From Prolixibacteraceae bacterium (GTDB lineage Bacteria > Bacteroidota > Bacteroidia > Bacteroidales > Prolixibacteraceae): a stretch of DNA of 64,000 nt. The DNA is taken from contig WTWZ01000003.1 of the NCBI GenBank assembly GCA_009773765.1, forward strand, positions 62,001 through 126,000. The letters are read 5' to 3'. A program made the translations under genes and the position numbers. A model generated the notes under the pieces. It did not search any database and had not been told where the DNA came from. It saw nothing but the letters and a program-made list of their open reading frames with translations. Positions 1-9,170 of this stretch are shown piece by piece (position 1 is the stretch's first letter; every line of letters begins with the position of its first letter).

Positions 1-1080
1 TATGCCATATAAGTCGCCACTTAATCCGCGCCCGATAAATGTTTCGATATGGATTTTCGGGTACGTAATACGGTCGTCCGATTTTTCCGAGAGCCAGATT
101 GCATCGCTCGCACCAGTATCAACCAACAGTTTTACCGGCACTTTGTTATCATCTTCGGTTAAAATGCTTGTGTTCACAAAAGGTTTGTTTCCATCGAAAT
201 GCAAAGGCATAATTATGTCTTTTTTCCGATCGCGATATTTATAATACTCGGGTTTGTGAAGCTTTAATTTTTCGTCTATGTAATCAATTTCAACGATGTA
301 ATCTTTAAAAAGGTTAAACCCGATTAAACCATGCACAGGTATTCCGAGTATGTGCGAAATCTGGAAATTCTCATCAATAATCATCTGAACTTCCTGGTTT
401 TGGGCAGTTAATCCCTTTATATTTATTGTGTTATTGGCCGAGCGGTAAGCAGTAAGTTCCACACCTTCGCCTAAACCTTTTATTTTTACCGGCATCAAAT
501 AATTCAGGTTTAACTTGTTAACAAAGGGCAATTCGGTAATTATCGGGTATCTTACCCCTGTATCCAAAATAAAGTTCAATGTGTCTGATTCATTTATGGT
601 TACCGGAATAATGATGAGATTACTTGATGATTTGAACGGAATGGTAATCGATTTATTCCTCGGATTATCGAATAAAAATCCCCGGTTGTTGACAAAATAC
701 TGTCCCGGACTATCACCGTATTGCATACTCTTGTCAAGCGGGACATATTCGCGTACAACCAGAATATTGTCTTCTATTTCGAAAAGCAGGTAATAATCGT
801 TCATTAATTTATCGAGTACAAATTTAACCGGTTTGTTCGACACATTAATACTCACTTTTTTGTTTGCCAGCACATCGGAGTTGTACTTGTAATCGATGTT
901 CAGGTACTTGCAAATTTTCTCGATTACGCTCGACAGCGATTCGTCTTCAACCGAAATACTGATATTTTGGTCGAGTGCAGCCGATTTTGTATCCTGTGCA
1001 AATTGCATTTTTGGGACAAAAACCAGCATTAATGCTGCAATTAGCATTGAAATTCTAATATTGTTTACTATTGTTTTCAT
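1..1080 (-). CDS. Exported STN-domain aspartyl protease, 3' end outside window
   Basis: About 360 codons are visible from the ATG at 1080; the C-terminus lies beyond the window start. A signal peptide ends near residue 29 (MQFAQ/D). Residues about 35-110 look like a secretin/TonB short N-terminal (STN) domain of the kind found at the front of FecR-regulated SusC receptors. The rest is a retropepsin-like aspartyl protease region with two DTG motifs, ILDTGVRYP near residue 173 and LLVDTGASDAIW near 320, and a GLIGFNLF segment typical of such folds. It begins 8 bp after the FecR gene, so it is probably in the sigma/anti-sigma operon. The domains are seen; a role in signalling or in cleaving an envelope partner is inference. 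Confidence 0.75.
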   Translation of the reverse strand, partial: MKTIVNNIRISMLIAALMLVFVPKMQFAQDTKSAALDQNISISVEDESLSSVIEKICKYLNIDYKYNSDVLANKKVSINVSNKPVKFVLDKLMNDYYLLFEIEDNILVVREYVPLDKSMQYGDSPGQYFVNNRGFLFDNPRNKSITIPFKSSSNLIIIPVTINESDTLNFILDTGVRYPIITELPFVNKLNLNYLMPVKIKGLGEGVELTAYRSANNTINIKGLTAQNQEVQMIIDENFQISHILGIPVHGLIGFNLFKDYIVEIDYIDEKLKLHKPEYYKYRDRKKDIIMPLHFDGNKPFVNTSILTEDDNKVPVKLLVDTGASDAIWLSEKSDDRITYPKIHIETFIGRGLSGDLYGI

Positions 1081-1088
1081 TTTATTAT

Positions 1089-2138
1089 TTAATTGTTTAA
1101 ACGGTTCGAAAAAATATATTGTTCATTCTCAACTTTTAACTCCAGGTTAAATGTGAGCCCAACAACATTCAAAATAAATTCAATTGGTTTTTTGTCGAAT
1201 TGAGCGTTGAGTTTTAAATCATTTAGCTGTGGGTCAGCCACATTAATATCAACATGATAGGTTTTTTCCAAACACCGGAATACTTCATTCAGAGGGGTTT
1301 CGTCAAATATAAAATCGCGGGTTTTCCAGGCCAGGTAATTCGGGTTTCTGTTTTCCGATTTTTCCAGTACACTGCTTTTATTGAAAAAAGTACATTTTTC
1401 ACCGGGAACCAGAAAAACCCCGTTCTTATTGGTTATTGTTTCGTTATATTTACTGAGTACATGTACTTTGCCTGTTTCAACGACCACTTCAACAGTTTCG
1501 GTTTCGGGGTAAGCGCAAACGTTAAACGTTGTTCCAATTACTTTAACCAGCGCATTTCCGGCGTTAATAACAAACGGTTTTTCAGCATTGGGTTTTACAT
1601 CGAAAAATGCTTCTCCCTCAATGGTAACTTCCCTTGTATCTCCCTTAAAATGTTTCGGGAAAACCAGTTTCGAGTTACTGTTTAACGCAACCACCGACCC
1701 GTCGGGCAGTATATACTCATTAATAACCTGGGTTGGTGTCGAAATAATTTCGCTGTAAACTTCGATTATGTTATTTCTGAAACCAAAATAATATCCGGCA
1801 GAACCCAGTAAAACAGCAAACACGATTATTGCAGCATATTTATAAAAACGTGTAACAACCTCCTTTCTGACATTTTTGCGCTGAATAACTTTCATTTGCG
1901 TCGGGTTTATTATTGCGCTGATATTTTCCCAGCCAAACTTCGAATTAAAACTTCCTGCTTTGTAATAAGCATCAACAGAATCGAGCATTTTCCGGCTTTG
2001 CTCCAGTTCTTCCCGGTTTTCAACCGAATGGTTAATCCAGGTTTCCACTTCCAATTTTTCAAGGTCGTTTACCTCGTTACAGAGGTATTTGGCCAATAAC
2101 TCCCTGTTAAAAAATTCGATGTTTTTCTTTTCTTTCAT
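1089..2138 (-). CDS. FecR-family anti-sigma factor
   Basis: A 349-residue inner-membrane anti-sigma protein. The N-terminal cytoplasmic part (about 1-94) would bind the sigma factor. One membrane helix lies near 95-118 (YAAIIVFAVLLGSAGYYFGF). A periplasmic FecR domain follows, with LPDGSVVALNSNSKL, EVTIEGEAFFDV and VIGTTFNVCAYPE. The end (about 275-345) matches the DUF4974/STN-like domain (FIFDETPLNEVFRCLEKTYHV). The length is normal. It lies just downstream of the ECF sigma gene on the same strand, the standard Bacteroidota cell-surface signalling order. The next gene is an STN-protease rather than a TonB receptor, so the signal source is uncertain. Confidence 0.93.
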   Translation of the reverse strand: MKEKKNIEFFNRELLAKYLCNEVNDLEKLEVETWINHSVENREELEQSRKMLDSVDAYYKAGSFNSKFGWENISAIINPTQMKVIQRKNVRKEVVTRFYKYAAIIVFAVLLGSAGYYFGFRNNIIEVYSEIISTPTQVINEYILPDGSVVALNSNSKLVFPKHFKGDTREVTIEGEAFFDVKPNAEKPFVINAGNALVKVIGTTFNVCAYPETETVEVVVETGKVHVLSKYNETITNKNGVFLVPGEKCTFFNKSSVLEKSENRNPNYLAWKTRDFIFDETPLNEVFRCLEKTYHVDINVADPQLNDLKLNAQFDKKPIEFILNVVGLTFNLELKVENEQYIFSNRLNN

Positions 2139-2194
2139 GATACTGTTATGACAAAGCGGTTTGGTTTTACCCCTAATTCTTTTTTATTTCAGCT

Positions 2195-2755
2195 CTAAAA
2201 AAATGAAAAAAAGGTGGTATAGTTTTTTAGTTTGTCTCGTAATGTTTTAATTGCCAGGCTCATTTGGGTTTCAACAGTTTTTACGGAGATGTTTAATTTT
2301 TGGGCAATTTCCTGATATTTTAATCCTTCCTGCCGACTCAACCTGAAAATTTCACGCCTTTTTTCGGGTAAGGATTTAATACTTTCTTCTATTTTTTCAT
2401 ACAAGCCGGGTTCAGGATAATTATTGTCGTCTGAAAAATTGTTTTCCACTTCCGACAGTAATTTTTGAGCATGGGCAATTTTGGTTTTATTGTGCTGAAT
2501 AAAATTAAGACAAAGATTTTTAACCGAACGAAAAATGTAGTTTTTAACCGAAGAATCGATTGAAATCTGTTCCCTTTTTTCCCAAAGCTTTACATAAAAC
2601 TCCTGAACGATTTCCTCTGCGGCAACATCGTCATGAACCAGTTTAGTGGCAAACGAACAAAGTATTCCGTAGTATTTGTGGAAAAGTATTTCGAAAGCTT
2701 TTTCGTCACTTTTGTTTATTCTTTCGAACAATTTATTTTCTTCCTGTTGATTCAT
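2195..2755 (-). CDS. ECF RNA polymerase sigma-70 factor
   Basis: A 186-residue sigma factor of the Bacteroidota FecI-like (RpoE-type) group. Region 2 is visible as the stretch FEILFHKYYGILCSFATKLV followed by AAEEIVQEFYVKLWEKR. Region 4 is SLPEKRREIFRLSRQEGLKY followed by QEIAQKLNISVKTVE, ending in a helix-turn-helix. The ATG at 2755 (MNQQEENKLFERINKSDEKAF) was chosen because it gives the family length; a longer frame runs upstream to near 2953 but shows no domain and reaches the tRNA gene. It precedes the FecR anti-sigma gene by 56 bp and would be held inactive by it until an envelope signal arrives. Confidence 0.93.
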   Translation of the reverse strand: MNQQEENKLFERINKSDEKAFEILFHKYYGILCSFATKLVHDDVAAEEIVQEFYVKLWEKREQISIDSSVKNYIFRSVKNLCLNFIQHNKTKIAHAQKLLSEVENNFSDDNNYPEPGLYEKIEESIKSLPEKRREIFRLSRQEGLKYQEIAQKLNISVKTVETQMSLAIKTLRDKLKNYTTFFSFF

Positions 2756-2962
2756 TTTACCTGTACTTTCATCAAAAGCTAAGGTAGGAAAAAACTGTTT
2801 TTCTTTTCGAAAAGTGTTCAGAATTAAGTTTTTCAGGAAAATGGATATTGAATTTGTTGTATTTATAGGTTTCTTGACTGGTTGAAAAATAGTTCCATCA
2901 GGAATTTTGTCAATTCCGTTGAAATAATTAGTTTTGCGAACCAATTTCAACACAAGGAACTT

Positions 2963-3046
2963 GCCCGGGTGGCGGAATTGGTAGACGCGCTGGATTCAAA
3001 ATCCAGTTCTGGCAACAGAGTGCGGGTTCGATTCCCGCCCCGGGTA
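2963..3046 (+). tRNA. tRNA-Leu (anticodon CAA)
   Basis: An 84-nt class II tRNA. The acceptor stem pairs 2963-2969 (GCCCGGG) with 3039-3045 (CCCGGGT, with a G-T first pair), followed by discriminator A at 3046. The anticodon stem CTGGA/TCCAG encloses loop TTCAAAA, so the anticodon is CAA, reading UUG. A long variable arm, as in leucine tRNAs, and a T-arm GCGGG-TTCGATT-CCCGC are clear. CCA is not encoded. Confidence 0.97.
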
Positions 3047-3060
3047 CTTTTAGAAGTATA

Positions 3061-3086
3061 AAAGCCGCTGTTCATGCGGTTTTTTG
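3061..3086 (+). terminator. Rho-independent terminator after tRNA-Leu
   Basis: Stem AAAGCCGC (3061-3068) pairs with GCGGTTTT (3076-3083) across a 7-nt loop and runs into a T tract. It sits 15 bp after the tRNA. Confidence 0.8.
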
Positions 3087-3196
3087 CTTTTAACAGGGAT
3101 TCTATCAGGAAACTTTTTCATTAATCCATATTATGATTGGCAATTTCTGTTAAATTCGTTTGACAAAACAATCAGCTAATTTTTAAATTGTAAGCA

Positions 3197-5902
3197 ATGA
3201 AAAAACACATTTTACTATCACTGATTCTTGTATTTGCTTTTTTACTTCCCTGTAAATCAAAAGATAATGAAGCCGCTTTTTCAATTAAAGCTGAAAAATA
3301 CATGCTCGAAAACGGGTTAACCGTGGTGTTGCACGAAGACAAATCAGACCCGATTGCATCGGTTGCAGTTTATTATCATGTGGGTTCTTCGCGCGAAACC
3401 GAAGGGAAAACCGGGTTTGCCCATTTATTTGAACACATGATGTTCCAACGTTCTGAAAATGTCCAGGAAGATCAGTTCTTTAAAAATATTCAAGGCGCAG
3501 GCGGAACTTTAAACGGAAGCACCAGTCAGGACAGGACCAATTACTTCGAAGTGGTTCCGAAAAATGCGCTGGAAATGGTCTTATGGATGGAATCGGACCG
3601 CATGGGATATCTTGAAAACACCGTGACCCAGGCTTCCCTCGTCAACCAGCAAAATGTTGTTCAAAACGAAAAACGCCAGGGTTACGATAATGCACCCTAT
3701 GGATTTAACCAGGGTTTGATACTTAAAAGTCTTTACCCCAAAGGACATCCGTACAGTTGGACTGTGATAGGCGAGATGGGAGACCTAACCAACGCAACGG
3801 TTGACGATGTTAAATCTTTTCACCGGAAATTTTATTCTCCAAACAATGCTTTCCTGGTGATAACCGGCGACTTTGACAAAGCTGAAGTAAAAAAATGGGT
3901 TGAAAAATATTTTGGGGAAATTCCGAAAGGTGAAAACATTGAAAAAAGAAAACCAATGAACGTTACACTTTCTGAAACCAAAAAACTATTTCACGAAGAT
4001 AATTTTGCCAAAGCCCCGATGCTGACAATAGTTTTCCCTACTGTTGAAAGGTATTCCAAAGATTCGTACGCACTCAACTTTCTGGGCGAATTGCTGGCAG
4101 GCACAAAAAAATCGCCGCTTTACACGGTTCTCGTTAAGGACAAAAAACTTACATCGAGGGTGATGGCGCGTAACGGTTCGCAGGAACTAGCAGGCGCTTT
4201 CACCATTTCGGTAACTGCTAACCCCGGCGTTAACCTCACCGAAGTTGAAAATGCAATTTTTGAAGGTTTTGCCAAATTTGAAAAAGATGGGTTCGCCGTT
4301 GAGGATTTGGAACGGATAAAAGCCGGTTACGAAACCAGCTTTGTCAGCCGTTTTTCGAGTGTTCAGGGAAAAGCATTTACGTTGGCTGAATATACGATGA
4401 ATACCGGAGACCCGCTGTATTATGAAAAGGAACTTGCTGGTTTTATGAATGTTACAGCAGGAGATATTAAATCGGTTTATGAAAAATACATAAAAGGGAA
4501 AAACTTCATCGAAACCAACTTTGTCCCGAAAGGGCAGGCAAACCTGGCGGTAAAAGACGCTGTAAATGCAGGAATTGAAGAGGAGGACCCATCTAAAGCT
4601 GCCGAAGTGAAAACAGCGGCAGTTGAAGAAGGGCCCATCATAAAAACTCCTTCAAAAATCGACCGCTCTGTAATGCCGCCCATTGGTCCCGACCCAGAGG
4701 TTTCTAATCCAAAACCCTGGACAGGTTCTCTTTCAAACGGCATGAAACTGATGGGAATCAAACAAAGCGAACTCCCGATGGTACAGTATTCAATTACCAT
4801 TGAGGGTGGCCGGTTGTTTGACAGTGTTGAAAAAGCCGGAGTTGCAAGCCTTCTGGGGTCGATGATGAACGAAGGCACCAAAACCAAAACACCCGAAGAA
4901 CTTGAACTGGCAATCGGACTTCTCGGTGCTTCGATTTATTTTTCATCGGGCGATGAAAATATTTCAGCCAATGTCACCACTCTCGAAAAAAACTTTGAAA
5001 AAACACTTGTTTTGGTTGAGGAAATGTTACTTGAACCTCGCTGGGATGAGGAACAGTTTGGGTTGGCAAAAAGCAGGGTTGTAAACAATTTGAAACGTAA
5101 CGCAGGCAATCCCGATTATCTGGCTTCGGGCAACCTGAACAAACTCATCTATGGCGATAATATTCTGGCAATAGATGCCTCGGGAACGGAAGAAACTGTT
5201 GCCTCAATCACCATTGGCGATTTGAAAGATTATTACAACAAATATTTTTCACCGTCAATATCTCAATTCCTAATTGTTGGCGATATTGAAAAACAGAGGG
5301 TTGAAAAAGCGCTTGCCAGCCTGAACCGCAAATGGAAAGCAAAAAAGGTTGAGGTCCCGGAATTCACGCTGCCTGAACCGCCTGCAAAATCACAAATTTA
5401 TTTTGTCGATATGCCGGGGGCCAAACAGTCGGTTATCAGTATTGGCGCGCCGGGACTTCCGCGTACAAACCCCGATTTTTACGCGGCAACAGTTGCCAAT
5501 TACACAGGCTCTTTTGTTGCCTCTTCGAAAGTAAGAACCAATTCAACCCTTGAATCGGTCAACATTTTTAAAACCGAAATGGAAAAATACCGGAATGAAA
5601 TTCCGCAGGAATATGTTGATTTTACGAAGTCGGCGCTGATGAAAGGAAACGCCCTTAGATTTGAAACCCCGGGCGATTTACTGGGTATAATAAGAAATAT
5701 TTCTTCATACAACCTGCCCTTTGACTACATCAAAAAGGAAGAGGCTTTTGTAAAGGAACTTACACCTGAAAAGTTACGCCGATATGCTGTAAAATACATC
5801 GATCCTGCCAAAATGTATTATGTGGTGGTGGGCGATGCTGCAACTCAGTTAAATGAACTTGAAAAGGTTGGTTTAGGGAAACCTGTTTTGATTGAGAATT
5901 GA
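3197..5902 (+). CDS. M16-family zinc metallopeptidase, two-domain
   Basis: A 901-residue exported insulinase/pitrilysin-type peptidase. The N-terminus is a signal peptide (MKKHILLSLILVFAFLLP); a Cys near residue 19 follows but is preceded by Pro, so lipidation is doubtful. The first M16 half holds the inverted zinc motif HLFEH (H76, E79, H80) and the distal glutamate in QNEKR (E158). The second half, from about residue 510 (WTGSLSNGMKLMGIKQSELPM), has the same fold without HxxEH and would be the inactive partner that closes the clamshell. It probably degrades peptides in the periplasm. It stands alone, convergent with the M48 gene. Confidence 0.93.
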   Translation: MKKHILLSLILVFAFLLPCKSKDNEAAFSIKAEKYMLENGLTVVLHEDKSDPIASVAVYYHVGSSRETEGKTGFAHLFEHMMFQRSENVQEDQFFKNIQGAGGTLNGSTSQDRTNYFEVVPKNALEMVLWMESDRMGYLENTVTQASLVNQQNVVQNEKRQGYDNAPYGFNQGLILKSLYPKGHPYSWTVIGEMGDLTNATVDDVKSFHRKFYSPNNAFLVITGDFDKAEVKKWVEKYFGEIPKGENIEKRKPMNVTLSETKKLFHEDNFAKAPMLTIVFPTVERYSKDSYALNFLGELLAGTKKSPLYTVLVKDKKLTSRVMARNGSQELAGAFTISVTANPGVNLTEVENAIFEGFAKFEKDGFAVEDLERIKAGYETSFVSRFSSVQGKAFTLAEYTMNTGDPLYYEKELAGFMNVTAGDIKSVYEKYIKGKNFIETNFVPKGQANLAVKDAVNAGIEEEDPSKAAEVKTAAVEEGPIIKTPSKIDRSVMPPIGPDPEVSNPKPWTGSLSNGMKLMGIKQSELPMVQYSITIEGGRLFDSVEKAGVASLLGSMMNEGTKTKTPEELELAIGLLGASIYFSSGDENISANVTTLEKNFEKTLVLVEEMLLEPRWDEEQFGLAKSRVVNNLKRNAGNPDYLASGNLNKLIYGDNILAIDASGTEETVASITIGDLKDYYNKYFSPSISQFLIVGDIEKQRVEKALASLNRKWKAKKVEVPEFTLPEPPAKSQIYFVDMPGAKQSVISIGAPGLPRTNPDFYAATVANYTGSFVASSKVRTNSTLESVNIFKTEMEKYRNEIPQEYVDFTKSALMKGNALRFETPGDLLGIIRNISSYNLPFDYIKKEEAFVKELTPEKLRRYAVKYIDPAKMYYVVVGDAATQLNELEKVGLGKPVLIEN

Positions 5903-5921
5903 TAATTAAATACTTAAAATA

Positions 5922-5955
5922 CAAAGGGCACAGTTTTTACAGACTTTGCCCTTTG
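5922..5955. terminator. Shared terminator between convergent peptidase genes
   Basis: A perfect 9-bp stem CAAAGGGCA (5922-5930) / TGCCCTTTG (5947-5955) with a 16-nt loop lies between the convergent M16 and M48 genes. Flanks are T-rich on the plus side and A-rich on the other, so it could serve both directions. Confidence 0.6.
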
Positions 5956-5967
5956 GTTCTGTTCTTT

Positions 5968-7434
5968 TTATTCCCCAATTATCTTAACCAGTTTCCCTTT
6001 TGCAATCTGGTCAGTCAGTTCAATATTATTGAGCAGCGCCAACTCCTTCATCTGGCCGTCAGAAATTTTAAGGTTTTTAAAGGTTTGCGATAAAGTTCCG
6101 GCAGCCGGGGCCTGAACTATCTTTATCCGTTTTGGCTTTACGTTCAGTTTTGCAGGGTCAGTTAAACGGCTGAAGTTGGCCATGGTTGATTCGAAAATGC
6201 GGAAATAATTATTAAAGTTGGCATCGTCAGAAACACCATGAAAAATGTAAATTGAATTGTTGTCCTGAATCAGGTACGACATCACTTTAAACACCTGCTG
6301 AGCGCCGGTTTGCCGGTTTTGCGAAACTTGCTGTGAAACGGCGGCAATTGCCGGGAACCCGTTTACAGTTGTTCGTTTACTGTCTAAAACATCCAGTTTT
6401 AAATCGGCCAGATTTTTTTGTGCCGCTTCTTCAAGTGTTTTTTGCCGCGCCATCATAAAAACAATCATCGCGCTTCCATCTTTGGGCGCCATTTGCACCT
6501 GCATCGGTGAGTTTTGCAACTGCCATCCCCCAGGAATTGGATATTTGAATTTCATATCAGGATGATAAAATACATTTGCTTCAACAAATCCCTGCCGCGG
6601 ATCTTCGCCATAAACCATACCGTCAACCATGCGCAGGTAACTATCGCCATTTACTTTCCAGTTGGTATAATTTAAACTATCCTGCCATTGCGCTGCCTGA
6701 CTTTTAACTGCATTGTAACGGTCGCCCGGATCGGGATGGGTTGACAAAAAAGTAGGTACACCGTTGTGTTCGCTTCCCATCGACATTTTATTCAGCACAT
6801 TGAAAAAATCGGCCATTTTTTTTGCATCATAACTGATTTTGGAGGAATATTCAACGCCCAAACGGTCGGCCTCGCGCTCATTGTCGCGGCTGAATTTCAG
6901 AAAAAGCAGTTCCATCCCCTGCATGGCGTAACCGGCAAACTGGCTGAACTCTTTTGATGCAATCATCCCCCCCATGAGCAAAACCTGTCCGAGTTGCTGT
7001 TTGCTTTGCTGATTGGCCGTGTGACGGGCAGTTATATGCCCCATTTCATGCCCGAGTACCCCAATTAATTCGGCTTCGTTGTTGAACTTAGCTAAAATGC
7101 CTCGTGTAAAATATATGTAACCTCCCGGCACTGCAAAAGCGTTTATAACTGGCGAATCCAAAATTTTAAAATGATATTGCAGGTTAGGACGATGCGAAAT
7201 TTTGCCCATTTCTGTACCTTTTTCCCTCATAAAAGTTAAAAGTTCCTGATTTTGATATTCCCCAAAAGTGGAAATAACACGGGGATCATATTGTGCGCCA
7301 AGCTCAACTTCCTGTGCCTCTGTCATTAGCATAAGTTGCTTTTTCCCGGTAACCGGGTTAACCGCGCATGAAGGGATTAATACAAGCAGTATTAAAATTC
7401 CGAAAAGGATTTTTGTAATTTTAATCGATTTCAT
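5968..7434 (-). CDS. M48-family zinc metalloprotease lipoprotein
   Basis: A 488-residue lipoprotein peptidase. The signal peptide ends in a lipobox IPSC (Cys23). The catalytic motif is HEMGH at 129-133, with the third ligand E186 in the DNEREADRLG segment, as in BepA/YfgC and HtpX-like M48 peptidases. The middle region (about 270-400) is the one seen in many Bacteroidota M48 lipoproteins. The last 50 residues (TLSQTFKNLKISDGQMKELA) look like a LysM-like or similar small fold, which I could not place firmly. A role in outer-membrane protein quality control is inferred from the family. Confidence 0.92.
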   Translation of the reverse strand: MKSIKITKILFGILILLVLIPSCAVNPVTGKKQLMLMTEAQEVELGAQYDPRVISTFGEYQNQELLTFMREKGTEMGKISHRPNLQYHFKILDSPVINAFAVPGGYIYFTRGILAKFNNEAELIGVLGHEMGHITARHTANQQSKQQLGQVLLMGGMIASKEFSQFAGYAMQGMELLFLKFSRDNEREADRLGVEYSSKISYDAKKMADFFNVLNKMSMGSEHNGVPTFLSTHPDPGDRYNAVKSQAAQWQDSLNYTNWKVNGDSYLRMVDGMVYGEDPRQGFVEANVFYHPDMKFKYPIPGGWQLQNSPMQVQMAPKDGSAMIVFMMARQKTLEEAAQKNLADLKLDVLDSKRTTVNGFPAIAAVSQQVSQNRQTGAQQVFKVMSYLIQDNNSIYIFHGVSDDANFNNYFRIFESTMANFSRLTDPAKLNVKPKRIKIVQAPAAGTLSQTFKNLKISDGQMKELALLNNIELTDQIAKGKLVKIIGE

Positions 7435-7582
7435 GGTTTATTGAATTTATTACAGGCCATAAATTTCATCAAAAAAAACAGAACGGCAAAAAATTAAATT
7501 TGCACTTCTGTTCCGAAGTGTTAATTTTAGCCAGTCGGGGTTAAGTTATTTTCAGGGGGTAATATCAATCGGGGATATAAGA

Positions 7583-9160
7583 ATGATTCAAAGAATTGCG
7601 CTGTTTTTTTTTCTTTTTAACTTTTTTTATCAGGGTATTTTTGCACAATATTCCGGATTGGAAAAGATAGATATTGCTGATTTAAAGCGCCATTTAAGTT
7701 TTTTGTCATCCGATAGTTTACAAGGCCGTGCCTTTGGAACACCGGTTCCGGGTTTGGATTTGGCAGCAGGCTATCTGAAAAAATGTGCAGCGGAAATGGG
7801 TTTGTCAGCCGGCGCTGATGGTTTCTTTCAAATAGTCCCAATCATTTCCTCAAAACCCGATATCGAAAATACTTTTTTGGAATTAACCTGTTCTGAAGGA
7901 AACACTTTATTCAAAACTGATTCAATCGTTGGGTTGCCTTCAGGAGCCAATATTCGTATTTCGAATGCCGAAATTGTATTTGCCGGTTTTGGGTTTAAGG
8001 ATGATAAAACGGGTTACAATGATTTTCAAGGCATTGACGTTGAGGGTAAAATTGTCATTTTTACCACCGGTACGCCTGAATCGTTTCAAAAAAAAGAACT
8101 ACCGCGATGGAACAACTCATTGGAAACGGCGAAAATAGAAAATGCAACCAAAGCCGGTGCTGAATTGGTTTTAATCATCAATAATCCTTTGGATGAAGCC
8201 AGTTCAGTTTTTAACAGAATCAGCCGTTGGAACAACCGCAACGATTTTAGCCTGGAAACCATTAAAAATAAAGATGATAAAAGCCATTTTGTTTTAACTA
8301 CCTCCACTTTTGCCAACGCCTTGCTGGGAAGGAAAGGAAAATTGGTTGAACTACTGGAAAAAATTTCCACCAAAAACCGCCCAAATTCTTATCTTGTTGA
8401 AAAGATGCGCATTAACTTAAGTATTAGCCGAAAAACGGATTTAATTCAAGGCAAAAATGTAATGGGGTTTGTTGAAGGCAGCCATCCTGAATTAAAAAAC
8501 GAATGCATTGTATTTATGGCGCATTACGACCATTTGGGAATTGACGCCAGTGGCAGTATTTTCAATGGCGCCGATGACAACGGCTCGGGAACGGTTACAC
8601 TGCTTGAAGTTGCCGAAGCGTTTATAGGTTTGAAAGAAAAGCCAAAACGAAGCATTGTTTTTTTATGGGTTACTGCCGAAGAAGAGGGATTGCTGGGTTC
8701 ACAGTATTACGCTCAAAACCCGGGTTTCCAGATAGAAAAAACAATGGCTTGTATTAACATAGACATGAACGGACGTGTTTTTGAACAACGCGACACGGTT
8801 TGGAACAAGTCGCCAAAAAGAGTAAAAGATTTTAACGGACTTTACACCCTGACTAATGATTTTTGGCCCGGGTTGAAGGAAATAAACAGCGAAGTATGTG
8901 TCCGTATTGGGTTGATTCCCGATTATTCACTTCCCCCCTACTTTTTACAAAGCAGCGACCATTTTTCGTTTCACCGGCTGGGAGTGCCCATTATCAATTA
9001 TTCAACAGGTTATCATGCTGATTACCATAAAACTACCGATGAAATTACGAGGATTAATTTCGACAAAATGAAACGGGTGGCCGACCTCTGTTTTTTGGTA
9101 GGTTTCGAAATTGCCAATTACGGGAAAATTGAAATTCCCAAAAATGAAAAAACAAACTGA
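7583..9160 (+). CDS. Exported M28-family aminopeptidase (first of a tandem pair)
   Basis: A 525-residue exported peptidase with a signal peptide ending near FYQGIFAQ. The M28 di-zinc core is visible: MAHYDHLG (first His), NGADDNGSGT (bridging Asp), TAEEEGLLGS (catalytic and metal Glu), NIDMNG (Asp) and GYHADYHKTTDE (last His). An inserted PA-like domain lies around residues 120-250. It is followed at once by a paralogue of the same length that shares the motif order, pointing to tandem duplication. It probably removes N-terminal residues from peptides in the periplasm. Confidence 0.92.
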   Translation: MIQRIALFFFLFNFFYQGIFAQYSGLEKIDIADLKRHLSFLSSDSLQGRAFGTPVPGLDLAAGYLKKCAAEMGLSAGADGFFQIVPIISSKPDIENTFLELTCSEGNTLFKTDSIVGLPSGANIRISNAEIVFAGFGFKDDKTGYNDFQGIDVEGKIVIFTTGTPESFQKKELPRWNNSLETAKIENATKAGAELVLIINNPLDEASSVFNRISRWNNRNDFSLETIKNKDDKSHFVLTTSTFANALLGRKGKLVELLEKISTKNRPNSYLVEKMRINLSISRKTDLIQGKNVMGFVEGSHPELKNECIVFMAHYDHLGIDASGSIFNGADDNGSGTVTLLEVAEAFIGLKEKPKRSIVFLWVTAEEEGLLGSQYYAQNPGFQIEKTMACINIDMNGRVFEQRDTVWNKSPKRVKDFNGLYTLTNDFWPGLKEINSEVCVRIGLIPDYSLPPYFLQSSDHFSFHRLGVPIINYSTGYHADYHKTTDEITRINFDKMKRVADLCFLVGFEIANYGKIEIPKNEKTN

Positions 9161-9170
9161 ATATACTTTT

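Noticed and set aside
2756-2953. N-terminal extension of the sigma factor frame
   Set aside because: It adds 66 residues with no domain, ends almost at the tRNA gene, and the ATG at 2755 gives the normal family length.
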